Assembly: GCA_017507805.1 (NCBI GenBank)
Contig: JAFWAC010000018.1
Span: 62,001-126,000, forward strand
DNA length: 64,000 nucleotides
Direction of reading: 5' to 3'
From: Clostridia bacterium
GTDB lineage: Bacteria > Bacillota > Clostridia > Oscillospirales > Acutalibacteraceae
Shown: positions 7,948 through 18,320 of the stretch, piece by piece
Numbering within the stretch: position 1 is the stretch's first letter
Layout: each line of letters starts with the position of its first letter
The notes under the pieces: model-generated
What the model saw: only the letters and a program-made list of their open reading frames with translations
Databases searched by the model: none
Told to the model about the DNA's origin: nothing
Position numbers and translations under genes: made by a program

Positions 7948-10365
7948 TTATTGTGGTTTAACAACAATATTTACGAGCTTCTTAGGAATGTAAAGCTCTT
8001 TTACGATATTTTTACCCGAAAGCTCGTTAGAAATTGCCTCCTGTTCCTTTGCTAATGCAATAGCATCAGAAGCAGAAATATCAGCGGCAACATTAAGACG
8101 GGCTTTGATTTTTCCGTTTATCTGAACAACTATTTCCACGGTTGCGTCAACGCATTTACCTTCATCAAAGGCGGGCCATTCGGTTTGATTAAGCATACCC
8201 TCAAAGCCGTTAAGCTGCCAAAGCTCCTCAGTAATATGAGGTGCAAAGGGATTAAGTAAAATCAGGAAGGTTTTATATTCGCCACGGGTGATTTTTCCTG
8301 TGGCTTGAATAGAGTTAAGCAAGGACATTAATGCCGCAATCGCAGTATTCATCTTAAGACCTTCAATATCCTCGGTAACCTTTTTGATTGTACGGTGAAT
8401 TTCAGCCTCGAGTTCAGGGCGGTATCCGTCACTGTCGGTCAAAATATCACTTAATGCCCAAACCTTATCAAGGAAGCGCTTACTGCCCTTAATTGAGGAC
8501 TGACTCCAAGGAGCCGCTTTTTCAAAGTCTCCTATAAACATTTCATAGACACGCATAGTGTCAGCGCCGTAGTTTTCAATTATCTCATCGGGGTTTACTA
8601 CATTGCCGCGGGATTTTGACATCTTTTCGCCGTTTTCACCCAAAATCATACCGTGGCTTGTGCGCTTAGAATAAGGCTCAGCATTAGGTACAACACCGAT
8701 GTCATAAAGGAATTTATGCCAGAAACGGCTATAAAGCAGATGCAAAGTAGTATGCTCCATACCGCCATTATACCAATCAACAGGACACCAATATTCCAAA
8801 GCCTCTTTTGAAGCAAGCTCTTTATCATTGTGTGGATCGCAATAGCGCAGGAAATACCATGACGAGCCTGCCCATTGAGGCATTGTATCGGTTTCGCGCT
8901 TGGCAGGCGCGCCGCAGCAAGGACAGGTTGTATTAACCCAATCGGTCATTTTTGCCAAGGGAGATTCTCCGTTATCTGTGGGTTCGTAGGATTCTACATT
9001 GGGCAACAATAACGGAAGCTCGCTTTCATCGAGAGGAACATAACCGCACTTTTCGCAATAAACCATTGGGATAGGCTCACCCCAATATCTTTGACGGGAG
9101 AACACCCAATCGCGAAGCTTATAGTTGGTTTTAACACTGCCTATTCCCTTTTCTGTGAGCCAAGCCTGAATAGCCTTTTTAGCCTCTTCAACAGAAAGAC
9201 CGTTAAGGAAATCAGAATTAACAAGCTTGCCGGTTGCGCATTCTGTATATGCGGCTTTTTGAACATCCTCGCCGCCCGACACAACCTCGATTATAGGCAA
9301 ACCGAACTTTTTGGCAAAATCCCAATCTCGGCTGTCGTGTGCAGGAACTGCCATAATAGCGCCGGTACCGTAGGAAATAAGTACATAATCCGAAATAAAA
9401 ATCGGAATTTCAGTATTATTAACGGGGTTAATCGCAGTAACACCGTTAAGCTTTACGCCGGTTTTATCCTTGGCAAGCTCGGTACGCTCAAAATCAGATT
9501 TCTTAGCCGCGGTGGTCTGATATTCGCGCACCTCATCAATATTGCTGATTTTATCAGCCCATTTTTTAAGTAACGGATGCTCAGGAGACATTACCATATA
9601 TGTCGCACCGAACAAGGTATCAGCACGGGTTGTGAAAATTTCAAAGGTGTCACCGATATTGGTGCTGAAGGTTACCTGTGTACCGTAAGATCTGCCGATC
9701 CAATTGCGTTGCTGTGTTTTAACACGCTCAATAAAATCAACATCCTCAAGACCGTCAAGCAGCTTTTCGGCATAATCTGTGATTTTGAGCATCCACTGAC
9801 TTTTTTCCTTTTGGATAACCTCACTGCCGCAACGCTCACAAACACCGTTCACAACCTCTTCATTTGCAAGCACGCATTTGCAGGATGTGCACCAATTAAC
9901 TGCCATTTTCTTTTTATAGGCTAAGCCTTTTTTGAAAAGCTGTAAAAAAATCCACTGTGTCCATTTGTAATATGACGGGTCGGTAGTGTCAATTTCACGG
10001 CTCCAATCGAAAGAAAAGCCCAAAGACTTTAACTGTCTTTTAAAGTTTTCGATATTCTTTTCAGTAACAATTGCAGGGTGAATATGATTTTTAATGGCAA
10101 AATTCTCAGTAGGCAAGCCGAAAGCATCCCAACCCATAGGATAAAGAACATTAAAGCCCTGTAGTCTTTTCTTACGGCAAACTATATCTATTGCAGTATA
10201 AGAACGCGGATGGCCCACATGCAAGCCCTGTCCCGATGGGTAAGGAAACTCAACCAAGCCGTAAAATTTAGGCAAGGAATAATCGTTTTTGGCGGCAAAG
10301 GTCTGATTGTCATCCCATATTTTTTGCCATTTCTTTTCAATTTGACTGTAATCGTAATGTTGCAT
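7948..10365 (-). CDS. leuS: Leucyl-tRNA synthetase
   Basis: This 805-residue class I synthetase charges tRNA-Leu. The HIGH box reads [12 protein letters not shown] near residue 50 and the KMSKS loop reads EKMSKSRGN. Between them lie a four-cysteine zinc insert ([21 protein letters not shown]) and the CP1 editing domain. A second CxxC pair (CEKCGY, CPCCG) precedes [11 protein letters not shown]. Its GGAGGAA ribosome binding site overlaps the rsfS stop, so translation is probably coupled. No T-box leader is present, which fits expression from an upstream operon promoter. Confidence 0.97.
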   Translation of the reverse strand: MQHYDYSQIEKKWQKIWDDNQTFAAKNDYSLPKFYGLVEFPYPSGQGLHVGHPRSYTAIDIVCRKKRLQGFNVLYPMGWDAFGLPTENFAIKNHIHPAIVTEKNIENFKRQLKSLGFSFDWSREIDTTDPSYYKWTQWIFLQLFKKGLAYKKKMAVNWCTSCKCVLANEEVVNGVCERCGSEVIQKEKSQWMLKITDYAEKLLDGLEDVDFIERVKTQQRNWIGRSYGTQVTFSTNIGDTFEIFTTRADTLFGATYMVMSPEHPLLKKWADKISNIDEVREYQTTAAKKSDFERTELAKDKTGVKLNGVTAINPVNNTEIPIFISDYVLISYGTGAIMAVPAHDSRDWDFAKKFGLPIIEVVSGGEDVQKAAYTECATGKLVNSDFLNGLSVEEAKKAIQAWLTEKGIGSVKTNYKLRDWVFSRQRYWGEPIPMVYCEKCGYVPLDESELPLLLPNVESYEPTDNGESPLAKMTDWVNTTCPCCGAPAKRETDTMPQWAGSSWYFLRYCDPHNDKELASKEALEYWCPVDWYNGGMEHTTLHLLYSRFWHKFLYDIGVVPNAEPYSKRTSHGMILGENGEKMSKSRGNVVNPDEIIENYGADTMRVYEMFIGDFEKAAPWSQSSIKGSKRFLDKVWALSDILTDSDGYRPELEAEIHRTIKKVTEDIEGLKMNTAIAALMSLLNSIQATGKITRGEYKTFLILLNPFAPHITEELWQLNGFEGMLNQTEWPAFDEGKCVDATVEIVVQINGKIKARLNVAADISASDAIALAKEQEAISNELSGKNIVKELYIPKKLVNIVVKPQ

Positions 10366-10367
10366 TT

Positions 10368-10733
10368 TTATTCCTCCGTTGAGTTTGTAAGAATTTCGTT
10401 TAAGTCGAGGGCTTCACCGTCACTCCACATTTTATCAAGACCGTAAAATTCGCGTTGGTCACGGCTGAAAATATGAATTATAAGTGAGCCGTAATCAAGA
10501 ACAATCCAACCTGTGGCTCTGCCCTCGATATGATGAAGCTCTGCACCCGCTTCGGCAAGCTTGTCCTCAACCTCATCACACAGCGCCTTAACATGAGTAG
10601 ATGATGTGGCGGTGCAGATTAAAAAATATTCTGCCAAAACCGTAAGGTCTGCCACCTTTATGGCAGAAAGCTCTCTTGCTTTTTTTTCATTAAGGGTATT
10701 TGCGGCAATTTTTAATATTTCTAATGCGTCCAT
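10368..10733 (-). CDS. rsfS: Ribosome silencing factor RsfS
   Basis: This 121-residue protein of the RsfS/Iojap/YqeB type binds uL14 on the 50S subunit and blocks subunit joining under starvation. Characteristic segments are [34 protein letters not shown] and [21 protein letters not shown]. It sits between yqeK and leuS in the conserved nadD-yqeK-rsfS order. GGAGGAAAAAA precedes the ATG, which overlaps the end of yqeK. Confidence 0.95.
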   Translation of the reverse strand: MDALEILKIAANTLNEKKARELSAIKVADLTVLAEYFLICTATSSTHVKALCDEVEDKLAEAGAELHHIEGRATGWIVLDYGSLIIHIFSRDQREFYGLDKMWSDGEALDLNEILTNSTEE

Positions 10734-11308
10734 TTTTTTCCTCCAAACAGTAGGGTGTCATTATATGCGTCAACAGTATCGGGATGAATAAATTTTCCTT
10801 CCTCCGTAAGCTCCGATATGGAAAATTTCAGTGCGTAAACCATAGCCTCCTCAAGAGACTTGTTTACAAGCTCTCTGATAACCTCTACATCCTCGTAATC
10901 GCGGTCAAGAGAAGTAAAGTCAGCCAAGTACAGAATAACCGCGGTAAGCGACATATCAGCTTTAGCAGTAGTATGATACCTTACTGCATCCAAAAGCTCA
11001 CCGTCTGTAATTCCCAAAACATTTTTTATATATGCTTCGCCGGTTATTGCATGCCAAAGCTTTCTGGTTTTTTTCTCAATATCGCTTAGCATTATACCAA
11101 AGCTTGTAAATATTTTCAAGTGTTCTTCAGGCGGAATATTTTTTGTTATATCGTGAAGCAGTCCCGCAAGGTAGCATTTTTCAGGGTCTCCCCCGTATTT
11201 TTCTGCTAAACGCCGAGCTTCGTCCGCAACGCACAAGGAATGGTAATACCGTTTTTCTGTGAGCATTTTTGAGAGAAGCTCTTTATATTTTTCATAATTG
11301 CTGTTCAA
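10721..11308 (-). CDS. yqeK: HD-domain hydrolase YqeK (probable Ap4A hydrolase)
   Basis: The HD motifs are clear: RYYHSLCVADEARRLA, GLLHDITKN with the His-Asp pair, HAITGEAYI and RYHTTA. YqeK proteins split diadenosine tetraphosphate symmetrically and are encoded next to nadD. The favoured start is a TTG reading (M)NSNYEKYKELL, eight bases after GGGGAG and just past the nadD stop. An upstream ATG at 11,341 would overlap nadD by about 30 bases without a good ribosome binding site. The start choice is moderately sure. Confidence 0.88.
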   Translation of the reverse strand: MNSNYEKYKELLSKMLTEKRYYHSLCVADEARRLAEKYGGDPEKCYLAGLLHDITKNIPPEEHLKIFTSFGIMLSDIEKKTRKLWHAITGEAYIKNVLGITDGELLDAVRYHTTAKADMSLTAVILYLADFTSLDRDYEDVEVIRELVNKSLEEAMVYALKFSISELTEEGKFIHPDTVDAYNDTLLFGGKKWTH

Positions 11309-11309
11309 A

Positions 11310-11897
11310 TCAGTATTCTCCCCTTTCGGACAAAAAAGCATGTATTTTCTCGGGTAAAAATCGTTTAGAACAAGAAAAATCCTTTCTTATATCGGTTGAA
11401 GAAACTGCAGTTATTATTTCATCCTTCACCGTAATATTCATACCCATCTCAGTAAATCGGGCTACACACTCGTCAAATAATGTATTATCGGTATCGGAAC
11501 GCCTGAAAACGACAAAAGGCAGTAATTTCATTAATTCTTTATAATTATACCATTTATCAAAGTATACGAGCATATCACCGCCGCAAACAAAAGCAAAGCT
11601 CTCACCGGGATATTTTTCCTGTAACAGTAATACCGTATCATAGGTATAGCTTTTGCCCTCCCGTTCAAACTCCAAAAGGCAAAGCTCTGCTTTTGGAAAA
11701 TCAGAAGCGGCAAGGCGACACATCTCAATACGAACCGCATCACTTGCCATAAAATCACATTTTTTGTGTGGCGGAATTTTGTCGGGCAAAACCAGAATTT
11801 TGTTAATGCTTTCATCAGCTTGCAGAGCAGAAAGCATCTCGTAATGCCCGATATGAAAGGGATTAAAGGTGCCGCCGAAAATCGCAGTTACAGGCAT
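11310..11897 (-). CDS. nadD: Nicotinate-nucleotide adenylyltransferase
   Basis: This 195-residue nucleotidyltransferase makes deamido-NAD from nicotinate mononucleotide and ATP. The family N-terminus IFGGTFNPFHIGHYEML carries the HxGH motif, and SSTDIRKD near the C-terminus is the ISSTxxR motif. The ATG directly abuts the yhbY stop (TAGATG), so the two are translationally coupled. Confidence 0.95.
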   Translation of the reverse strand: MPVTAIFGGTFNPFHIGHYEMLSALQADESINKILVLPDKIPPHKKCDFMASDAVRIEMCRLAASDFPKAELCLLEFEREGKSYTYDTVLLLQEKYPGESFAFVCGGDMLVYFDKWYNYKELMKLLPFVVFRRSDTDNTLFDECVARFTEMGMNITVKDEIITAVSSTDIRKDFSCSKRFLPEKIHAFLSERGEY

Positions 11898-12191
11898 CTA
11901 TTTCACCAGCTTAATAACCTTATTATTTTTGCTTTCCTTATACAGAATAAACCGTGTACCTATGACCTGAACAACATCACACTCCACTGCTTGAGCAATG
12001 TTGTCTGCCGTTTCTCTGACCGTTGTAGGGCAGGTTTCCAAAATGCGCAGCTTTATAAGCTCTCTTGCCTCAAGAGCATCGCGTACCTGTTTTATTGTAT
12101 TTTCCGTAATACCGGATTTTCCTATCTGTAAAATTGTTTCCATTTCGTTTGCCATACCGCGCAGTTGTGCGCGTTGTCTGCTGTTTAACAT
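11898..12191 (-). CDS. yhbY: YhbY family RNA-binding protein (CRM domain)
   Basis: This 97-residue protein is a single CRM domain: LNSRQRAQLRGMANEM, IGKSGITENTIKQV and ELIKLRILETCPTT. YhbY proteins associate with pre-50S ribosomal particles. It overlaps the end of rdgB by seven bases and runs straight into nadD, a typical Firmicutes arrangement linking ribosome assembly genes and NAD synthesis. Confidence 0.93.
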   Translation of the reverse strand: MLNSRQRAQLRGMANEMETILQIGKSGITENTIKQVRDALEARELIKLRILETCPTTVRETADNIAQAVECDVVQVIGTRFILYKESKNNKVIKLVK

Positions 12192-12796
12192 AAATTTTCA
12201 CCGCTAACATCGATATATTTTTTTAGCTCGTCCTTGAAAAGTCTTAAAGCCTTTCCTCGGTGGCTGATACTGTCCTTTTCCTCAGCCGAAAGGTGACCGA
12301 AGCAACCTTTTTCGCTTATAAAAAGCGGATCATAGCCAAAGCCGCACTCTCCCGATTCCTCAAAAGCTATATGACCGTGACATTCTCCCCTAACGGTAAA
12401 CTCCCTGCCATCGGGAAAAACACAGGCAATTGCCGCAACATAGTATGCAGTGCGCTTTTCCATGGGAACACCCGATAGCTCGGCAAGCAGCTTTTCATTA
12501 TTCATTTCATCATTTCCGTGACAGCCGGAATAACGGGCAGAATAGATACCGGGAGCACCGTCCAGATAATCAACACAAAGTCCCGAATCGTCTGCAACGC
12601 TTATATAACCCGTTTCCTCAAGACCGGCTCTTGCCTTTAAAATGGCATTTTCCTCAAAGGTAGCTCCCGTTTCCTCTATTTCAGCCAAAGGTGCATCCAA
12701 ATCCTTTTCACAAACCACCTCAAAGCCCAACGGAACTAATATACGGCTTAATTCAACAAGCTTTTTGGCATTTTTAGTAGCAATAAATACTTTCAT
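12185..12796 (-). CDS. rdgB: XTP/dITP diphosphatase (RdgB/HAM1)
   Basis: This 203-residue HAM1-family enzyme removes non-canonical purine triphosphates. Key segments are the N-terminal IATKNAKKLVELSRI, FEENAILKA, the metal-binding VADDSGLCVDYLDGAPGIYSAR start, GFGYDPLF and SHRGKAL. It overlaps the ftsY stop by one base. Confidence 0.95.
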   Translation of the reverse strand: MKVFIATKNAKKLVELSRILVPLGFEVVCEKDLDAPLAEIEETGATFEENAILKARAGLEETGYISVADDSGLCVDYLDGAPGIYSARYSGCHGNDEMNNEKLLAELSGVPMEKRTAYYVAAIACVFPDGREFTVRGECHGHIAFEESGECGFGYDPLFISEKGCFGHLSAEEKDSISHRGKALRLFKDELKKYIDVSGENLC

Positions 12797-13713
12797 TATC
12801 GTTCCTCACCGTCAAAAATAGCATCTGCAAATTCGGCAGCATTAAAGGGCTGTAAATCATCAATACCCTCGCCTATACCGACATATTTAACCGGTATATC
12901 AAGCTCGTTTCTTATCGGTATTATTATACCGCCTTTTGCGGTGCCGTCAAGCTTAGTTAAAACAATTCCCGTAATATTGGTGACATTTTTAAATTCCCGT
13001 GCTTGATTTACGGCATTTTGACCTGTTGCCGCATCCAAAACAAGTAGTGTCTCAACCGATGCATCTGGCAATTCGCGCGAAATAACACGGTTAATCTTAG
13101 CAAGCTCATCCATAAGATTTTTCTTATTATGAAGTCTGCCGGCGGTGTCGCAAATAATAACATCGGCACCCCTTGCCTTGGCAGAAGCGATAGTGTCAAA
13201 AACTACGGATGCCGGGTCAGTACCCTCAACGCTTTTAACCATTGTAACACCTGCGCGCTCTGCCCATATACCGAGCTGGTCAATTGCAGCCGCACGGAAG
13301 GTATCAGCGGCACCTAACACCACATTTTTACCCTGCGCTTTAAGCTGTGCGGAAATTTTACCGATTGAGGTGGTTTTTCCGACACCGTTGACGCCGATAA
13401 CAAGAATAACCGATGGCTTGGTTTCTAATTTCAAGCCCTCATCCTCACCCAACATTTCGACAATAATCTCTTTCAAAAGAGATTTCACCTCATTAGGGTC
13501 TGTGACACCGGTTTCTTTGATTTTTTTGCGGAGTGCATCGCAGATTTCGCCCGATGTGGTAACACCGATATCCGACATAACGAGGGTTTCCTCCAGCTCC
13601 TCAAAAAGCTCCTCGTCTATTTTTGTGAAGCTGTTGACAATACTGTTTATACCGTCTGCAATACTGTTACGGGTCTTTTTAAAACCCTCTTTTATTTTAC
13701 TGAAAAAGCCCAT
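12796..13713 (-). CDS. ftsY: Signal recognition particle receptor FtsY
   Basis: This 305-residue SRP receptor GTPase pairs with Ffh and delivers ribosomes to the Sec translocon. It has GVNGVGKTTSIGK, DTAGRLHNKKNLMDEL and TKLDGTAKGG. The acidic A domain of E. coli FtsY is missing, as normal in Firmicutes, leaving an amphipathic basic N-terminus (MGFFSKIKEGFKKTRNSIAD) for membrane contact. Confidence 0.96.
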   Translation of the reverse strand: MGFFSKIKEGFKKTRNSIADGINSIVNSFTKIDEELFEELEETLVMSDIGVTTSGEICDALRKKIKETGVTDPNEVKSLLKEIIVEMLGEDEGLKLETKPSVILVIGVNGVGKTTSIGKISAQLKAQGKNVVLGAADTFRAAAIDQLGIWAERAGVTMVKSVEGTDPASVVFDTIASAKARGADVIICDTAGRLHNKKNLMDELAKINRVISRELPDASVETLLVLDAATGQNAVNQAREFKNVTNITGIVLTKLDGTAKGGIIIPIRNELDIPVKYVGIGEGIDDLQPFNAAEFADAIFDGEER

Positions 13714-13727
13714 TTAATCACCTGAAA

Positions 13728-14729
13728 TCATATAGTATCCAAAAAATAGCTCTGTGAATCTGCCCTACAACCAAATTCGTCCAAAACAGAAATTCTGAAA
13801 TAAACATCTGTATCCTTAAGCTCAAACACAGCCTCATTTACATGTTCACCCTCCGGTGCTGTTACGGTGGCACTGCGTCTGCCAAAGGTCGAAAGAGATA
13901 CTTTTTTAGCATTCGAGCAGTTGACAGTAACCTTATTATCCTCTACCGAAATTTCATAAATAAGAGGTCCGTTTGAAACATAAAAATTGCCGTTCAGCAA
14001 GGAATTGATAACCTCGGAATACTCTAATTTATCGGCTTCTATCATACAGAAGGTGCCAAAAGAATCGTCCTTATGATTATGATTATCATCCCCTGAGGTT
14101 ATGAAAAGTCTCTTGCCGTCACGCAAAAAATCATCATGAACATTTATATCATATTCGTATATTCCCGAATGATTAACACTGCTGTTATAAATTTCAACAC
14201 CCCAAAGTCCTTCATAGCCTGAATACTCACGATAATTTTCCAAAGACCAGCGCGGATGATTATAAGCAACGAAAAATCCATTATCATTAGCAATTTTTAT
14301 CAGATTATTAATACCCTCCGTGCTATACGGACGCTCCACATCCTTTTCCGGCTTGCTCAGATTAGCGCGTATCTCCGGAGAGGAATAATGGTCATATACC
14401 GAATTATAGAAAGCGTTATAGACATTATCCTGTTCTTTAGCATAAACATTCAAATGACATACCTTCATATTAAAGTTTTTGAGGGTGGATTGCTCGGGAA
14501 ATTCCTTGATAGCCAGCTCACTGCTTGTAATTGTTAAAAAATCCTCATCATCAAGATAGGAATTATTATTCAAAAACTCATGATCGGTTATAGCGAGTAT
14601 GCTGTAACCGTGAGATTTATAATATTCCTTTAATTCTGCAGGTGTCAGCTTTCCGTCAGACAAATTACTGTGGCAATGCAAATTACCCTTATAGAAATTA
14701 TTTTTTCCGCCGAATAAAAGCTTTTTCAT
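13728..14729 (-). CDS. PHP-domain phosphoesterase
   Basis: This 333-residue protein begins with a PHP domain: NLHCHSNLSDGKLTP, ITDHEFL, a later YNHPRW and GDDNHNH supply the histidine and aspartate metal ligands. A C-terminal beta-rich segment follows (about residues 240-333). Relatives are stand-alone phosphoesterases of unknown substrate, not DNA polymerase subunits. It lies between smc and ftsY, four bases after smc, so it is probably expressed with the chromosome-segregation operon. The exact reaction is not predictable. Confidence 0.8.
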   Translation of the reverse strand: MKKLLFGGKNNFYKGNLHCHSNLSDGKLTPAELKEYYKSHGYSILAITDHEFLNNNSYLDDEDFLTITSSELAIKEFPEQSTLKNFNMKVCHLNVYAKEQDNVYNAFYNSVYDHYSSPEIRANLSKPEKDVERPYSTEGINNLIKIANDNGFFVAYNHPRWSLENYREYSGYEGLWGVEIYNSSVNHSGIYEYDINVHDDFLRDGKRLFITSGDDNHNHKDDSFGTFCMIEADKLEYSEVINSLLNGNFYVSNGPLIYEISVEDNKVTVNCSNAKKVSLSTFGRRSATVTAPEGEHVNEAVFELKDTDVYFRISVLDEFGCRADSQSYFLDTI

Positions 14730-14732
14730 TTA

Positions 14733-17700
14733 CTATGCACCTCTATTGTCCTCAAGTAATTTTTTCTCAAGCTCGGCAACATTAAGCTCCAAAAGCTTGG
14801 TAACACCCTTTTCCTGCATGGTCACGCCGTAAAGCATATCTGCCGCCTCCATTGTACCGCGGCGGTGAGTAACGCATATAAACTGTGTTGAAAATTCGGA
14901 TTTTTTCATATAATCGGCAAATCTGTCAACATTTATATCGTCAAGTGCAGTATCGACCTCATCAAGGAAGCAAAAGGGCGGTGCATTAACACGCATGATA
15001 GCAAAGTAAATTGAGAGAGCGATAAGCGCTTTTTCTCCGCCCGAAAGACCGTCAAGGCTTGGAACATTTTTACCCGGAAGCTTTACATTAATATCAATTC
15101 CGCTTTCAAGAATATTTTCGGGGTCACTCAATGACAGGCTCGCAGTACCTCCACCGAAAAGCTCTGTAAATGTCTTTGAGAAATTCTCACTTATTTTTGC
15201 AAAGCCCTCGGTAAATATTTCCTTCATTTGGGTTGTAAGCTGATTAATGAGCTTATGAAGCTCGGCACGGGAATTTTCCACATCCTCAACCTGTGCTGTC
15301 AGGAAATCATAGCGCTCCTTAACCTCTTTATACTCCTCAATAGCAGAAACATTAACATTTCCTAAGTTGCGTATTTTTCCTTTGATTTCAGCCAAGGTGC
15401 GTTTTGCCTCTGCCGGATGCTCAGGCTCAGAAGCCACACTTTCGGCTTCGCTTCGAGTAAGCTGATACTCATCGTAAAGCTTGCGGATAACCTCGTCATA
15501 TTCTTTAAGCATAACCTCTTTGCGCTCCGAAAGTCTGGCAAGCTCGCCACCTATTTGCTCGCGGCGGAGAGTTTTTTCTCTTTCGCTGTTGCGCAATTCC
15601 ACGCCCGCCTTCTCGGTTTGATTGCGCTTTTCAAGCATATCCGCGATATTCGTCTCGCAGGCAACAATCTTTTCCCTAAGACCCTCAATTGCAATGTTGA
15701 TTGCGGCAATCTGTGAGGTTATAGCTTGGTTTTTAACATTAATGCGGGAAATTTCCACATCAATTTCATTACTGCGTTCTCCGCGGGAGGAAATGAGAGC
15801 CAACAGTGAATTAGCGGCATTTTCAAGCTGCTCAATATCCTTTTCAAGCTCAATAACAGAAAGCTTTACCGCAGTAATTTCCGCACCGAGCGCCTCGCGG
15901 GTTTCATTGAGACTGTCCCTGCCGCCTGTCATTCGGTCAATTTCTGCCTGAAGCTCGGTTTTACTGCTGTCAATTTCCGCAATTCTTACAGCCGCATCTG
16001 CCGATTGCTTTTTAAGCTGGATAAGCTTTTCATCATCATTCTTATATTCATTGGTAAGCTGATTTAAAGCAGATTTTATATTTGAACGCAGGTCATCAAT
16101 TCTTTTAAGCTCTGCCAAAGCGCGGATTTTATCCTCGTTTGAGGTCAAAAGCTCTGCTTTAACAGCGGTTATGTCTGCATCAACCGAAGCCACCGCCTCA
16201 TTTGCAGAGGTGAGCTTTTGGGAAACTGCATCTGCCTTTTCGGTTAAAGCCTTTATATCATTCTGCAATTTTTCAATATCCGAAGCACGGCTTAAAAGAC
16301 CGGCATTTTTTATGAGTGAGCCGCCCGTAAGCGAACCGCCCGGATTTATAACCTGACCGTCAAGTGTCACAACCTTAATACGGTAACCAAATTTTTTGGC
16401 AATGGTTGTTGCGCTGTCGATATCCTCTGCGACAACAGCACCGCCCAAAAGATATTTGATAATCTCTCGGTATTTTTCGTCTGTTTCCACCAAATCGGAA
16501 GCAAGTCCCACAAAACCGAACATATCCTCAAAACCGTGTTCTTTAAATTCGCGTGACTTAATTGTTGCAACCGGCAAAAATGTTGCACGACCGCCGTTTG
16601 ATGTTTTAAGAAAATTGATTGCTCGCTTAGCGTCAGCCTCGGTTTCGGTGATAACATTCTGTATGGCATTGGAAAGTGCCGTTTCAACGGCTATACTGTA
16701 TTGCTTTTCAACCTTGATAAGCTTGGAAACAGGACCGCAAATTCCTTTTAAAATTCCGGTTTCCGCCTGCGACATTACCGCCTTTACCGAATGGGCAAAG
16801 CCCTCCATATTGTTTTCAAGCTCTTTTAAAATCTGGGCTCTGCGGCGTTTTGCCTCTATATCAAGCTTCAGGTCGTCAAGCTCCTCTTTGAGCGAATCGA
16901 CAGCCTGTACCCGTGAAGCCAATCTTAATTCATAGCCTTTTAATGTGTTGCTATCACTTTCAATAGTTTCTTCAAGGCTATTTAAAAGCTTTTGTGTTTC
17001 ATCAAATTCGCTGTTCAAGCCGGATAATTCATCATTATATTGTTTTATCTGTGTATCGGAATTTCCTCTGCGGTTGCAAATTTCCTCAATAGCGGTATCG
17101 GCAGTAACCATTATTACACGCATATCAGCGCTTTGCGAAGAAAGGGTATTAAGTGCGCGGATTTGGGTTTCGATTTTTCTTGAGATGGTGTCACTGTCAG
17201 ACAAAAGCTCCGAAAGCTGCTGTTCAAGATTGTGAAGCTTTGCTTCAAGCTCTGCGCGCTCTTTTTCCTTCTGTGCCGCCAACTGTTTTTTGTTTTCGAT
17301 TTCTGCCAAAGCATCACTGTCAGAACGGCTCAGGTTTTCCTTTTCCTCAGTTAGTCTTGCAACTGTGTCATTATTATGCGCAATATCATTCTCCAGGACG
17401 GTTATCTCGCCGCCAAGCTTCACAATTTCCTCATTCGTGGATGAAATTGTGAGCCTTTCACCCTCAATATCGGAGGTGAGTCTTGCAAAAAACGCAGTGT
17501 TTTGCTCAGTTTTGCGGTCAAAATCCTCCAAATCCTGCTCGATCTCGCGATAGGAATGCTCAGCAGCCGCAATTTTACTTTCCTGATTGCGCAAAGCTTC
17601 CTTTGAATTATTGAGCGTATAAAGCCAAAGTCCGATTTCAAGCTCTTTTTTCTGCTCGGAAAGCTCCAAAAATTTCTGTGCTTTACGGCTTTGCTCCTCC

Positions 17701-18314
17701 AAGGGACCAACACGCGATTTTAATTCATCTAAAATATCGTGAAGTCGCAAAAGATTTTCCTCAGCCGCCAAAAGCTTTCTTTCAGCTTCTATTTTGCGGT
17801 ATCGGTATTTTGAAATACCGGAAGCCTCCTCAAAAATGTCCCGTCTTTCGCCCGATTTAGAGCTGATAATATTATCGATTTTACCTTGTCCGATCATAGA
17901 ATAGCCGTCTCTGCCGAGACCTGTATCCATAAACAGCTCATGAATATCCTTAAGACGAACGGAAACACCGTTTATGGCATATTCACTTTCGTGGGAACGG
18001 TAATATCTACGGGTTATAGCAACAAAATCATTGTCAAAATTAAGTGTGCGATCTGTATTATTGATATTAAGTGTAACCTCACAAAAACCGTGAGGGCGCC
18101 GACTTTCCGTACCACCGAAAATAACATCCTCCATTGATTGTCCGCGCAAGCTTTTGGTAGACTGCTCACCCAAAACCCAACGAACGGCATCTGAAATATT
18201 ACTTTTTCCGCTGCCGTTTGGACCTACAACAGCCGTAATACCCTTGCCGAATTTAAGGACAGTTTTATCCGCAAAGGATTTAAAGCCTTGAATTTCTATT
18301 GAGCTTAATAGCAT
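14733..18314 (-). CDS. smc: Chromosome segregation protein SMC
   Basis: This 1193-residue condensin ATPase compacts and individualises sister chromosomes. It has an N-terminal Walker A (VVGPNGSGKSN, near residue 35), two long coiled coils, a central glycine-rich hinge (about residues 510-660), the C-terminal signature LSGGEKALIALS and Walker B FCFLDEVDTALDD. Full length, no frameshift. ScpA and ScpB are not in the window. Confidence 0.97.
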   Translation of the reverse strand: MLLSSIEIQGFKSFADKTVLKFGKGITAVVGPNGSGKSNISDAVRWVLGEQSTKSLRGQSMEDVIFGGTESRRPHGFCEVTLNINNTDRTLNFDNDFVAITRRYYRSHESEYAINGVSVRLKDIHELFMDTGLGRDGYSMIGQGKIDNIISSKSGERRDIFEEASGISKYRYRKIEAERKLLAAEENLLRLHDILDELKSRVGPLEEQSRKAQKFLELSEQKKELEIGLWLYTLNNSKEALRNQESKIAAAEHSYREIEQDLEDFDRKTEQNTAFFARLTSDIEGERLTISSTNEEIVKLGGEITVLENDIAHNNDTVARLTEEKENLSRSDSDALAEIENKKQLAAQKEKERAELEAKLHNLEQQLSELLSDSDTISRKIETQIRALNTLSSQSADMRVIMVTADTAIEEICNRRGNSDTQIKQYNDELSGLNSEFDETQKLLNSLEETIESDSNTLKGYELRLASRVQAVDSLKEELDDLKLDIEAKRRRAQILKELENNMEGFAHSVKAVMSQAETGILKGICGPVSKLIKVEKQYSIAVETALSNAIQNVITETEADAKRAINFLKTSNGGRATFLPVATIKSREFKEHGFEDMFGFVGLASDLVETDEKYREIIKYLLGGAVVAEDIDSATTIAKKFGYRIKVVTLDGQVINPGGSLTGGSLIKNAGLLSRASDIEKLQNDIKALTEKADAVSQKLTSANEAVASVDADITAVKAELLTSNEDKIRALAELKRIDDLRSNIKSALNQLTNEYKNDDEKLIQLKKQSADAAVRIAEIDSSKTELQAEIDRMTGGRDSLNETREALGAEITAVKLSVIELEKDIEQLENAANSLLALISSRGERSNEIDVEISRINVKNQAITSQIAAINIAIEGLREKIVACETNIADMLEKRNQTEKAGVELRNSEREKTLRREQIGGELARLSERKEVMLKEYDEVIRKLYDEYQLTRSEAESVASEPEHPAEAKRTLAEIKGKIRNLGNVNVSAIEEYKEVKERYDFLTAQVEDVENSRAELHKLINQLTTQMKEIFTEGFAKISENFSKTFTELFGGGTASLSLSDPENILESGIDINVKLPGKNVPSLDGLSGGEKALIALSIYFAIMRVNAPPFCFLDEVDTALDDINVDRFADYMKKSEFSTQFICVTHRRGTMEAADMLYGVTMQEKGVTKLLELNVAELEKKLLEDNRGA

Positions 18315-18320
18315 TTTTGG

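Noticed and set aside
10366-10450. T-box riboswitch for leuS
   Set aside because: leuS starts two bases after rsfS; there is no leader long enough to hold a T-box.
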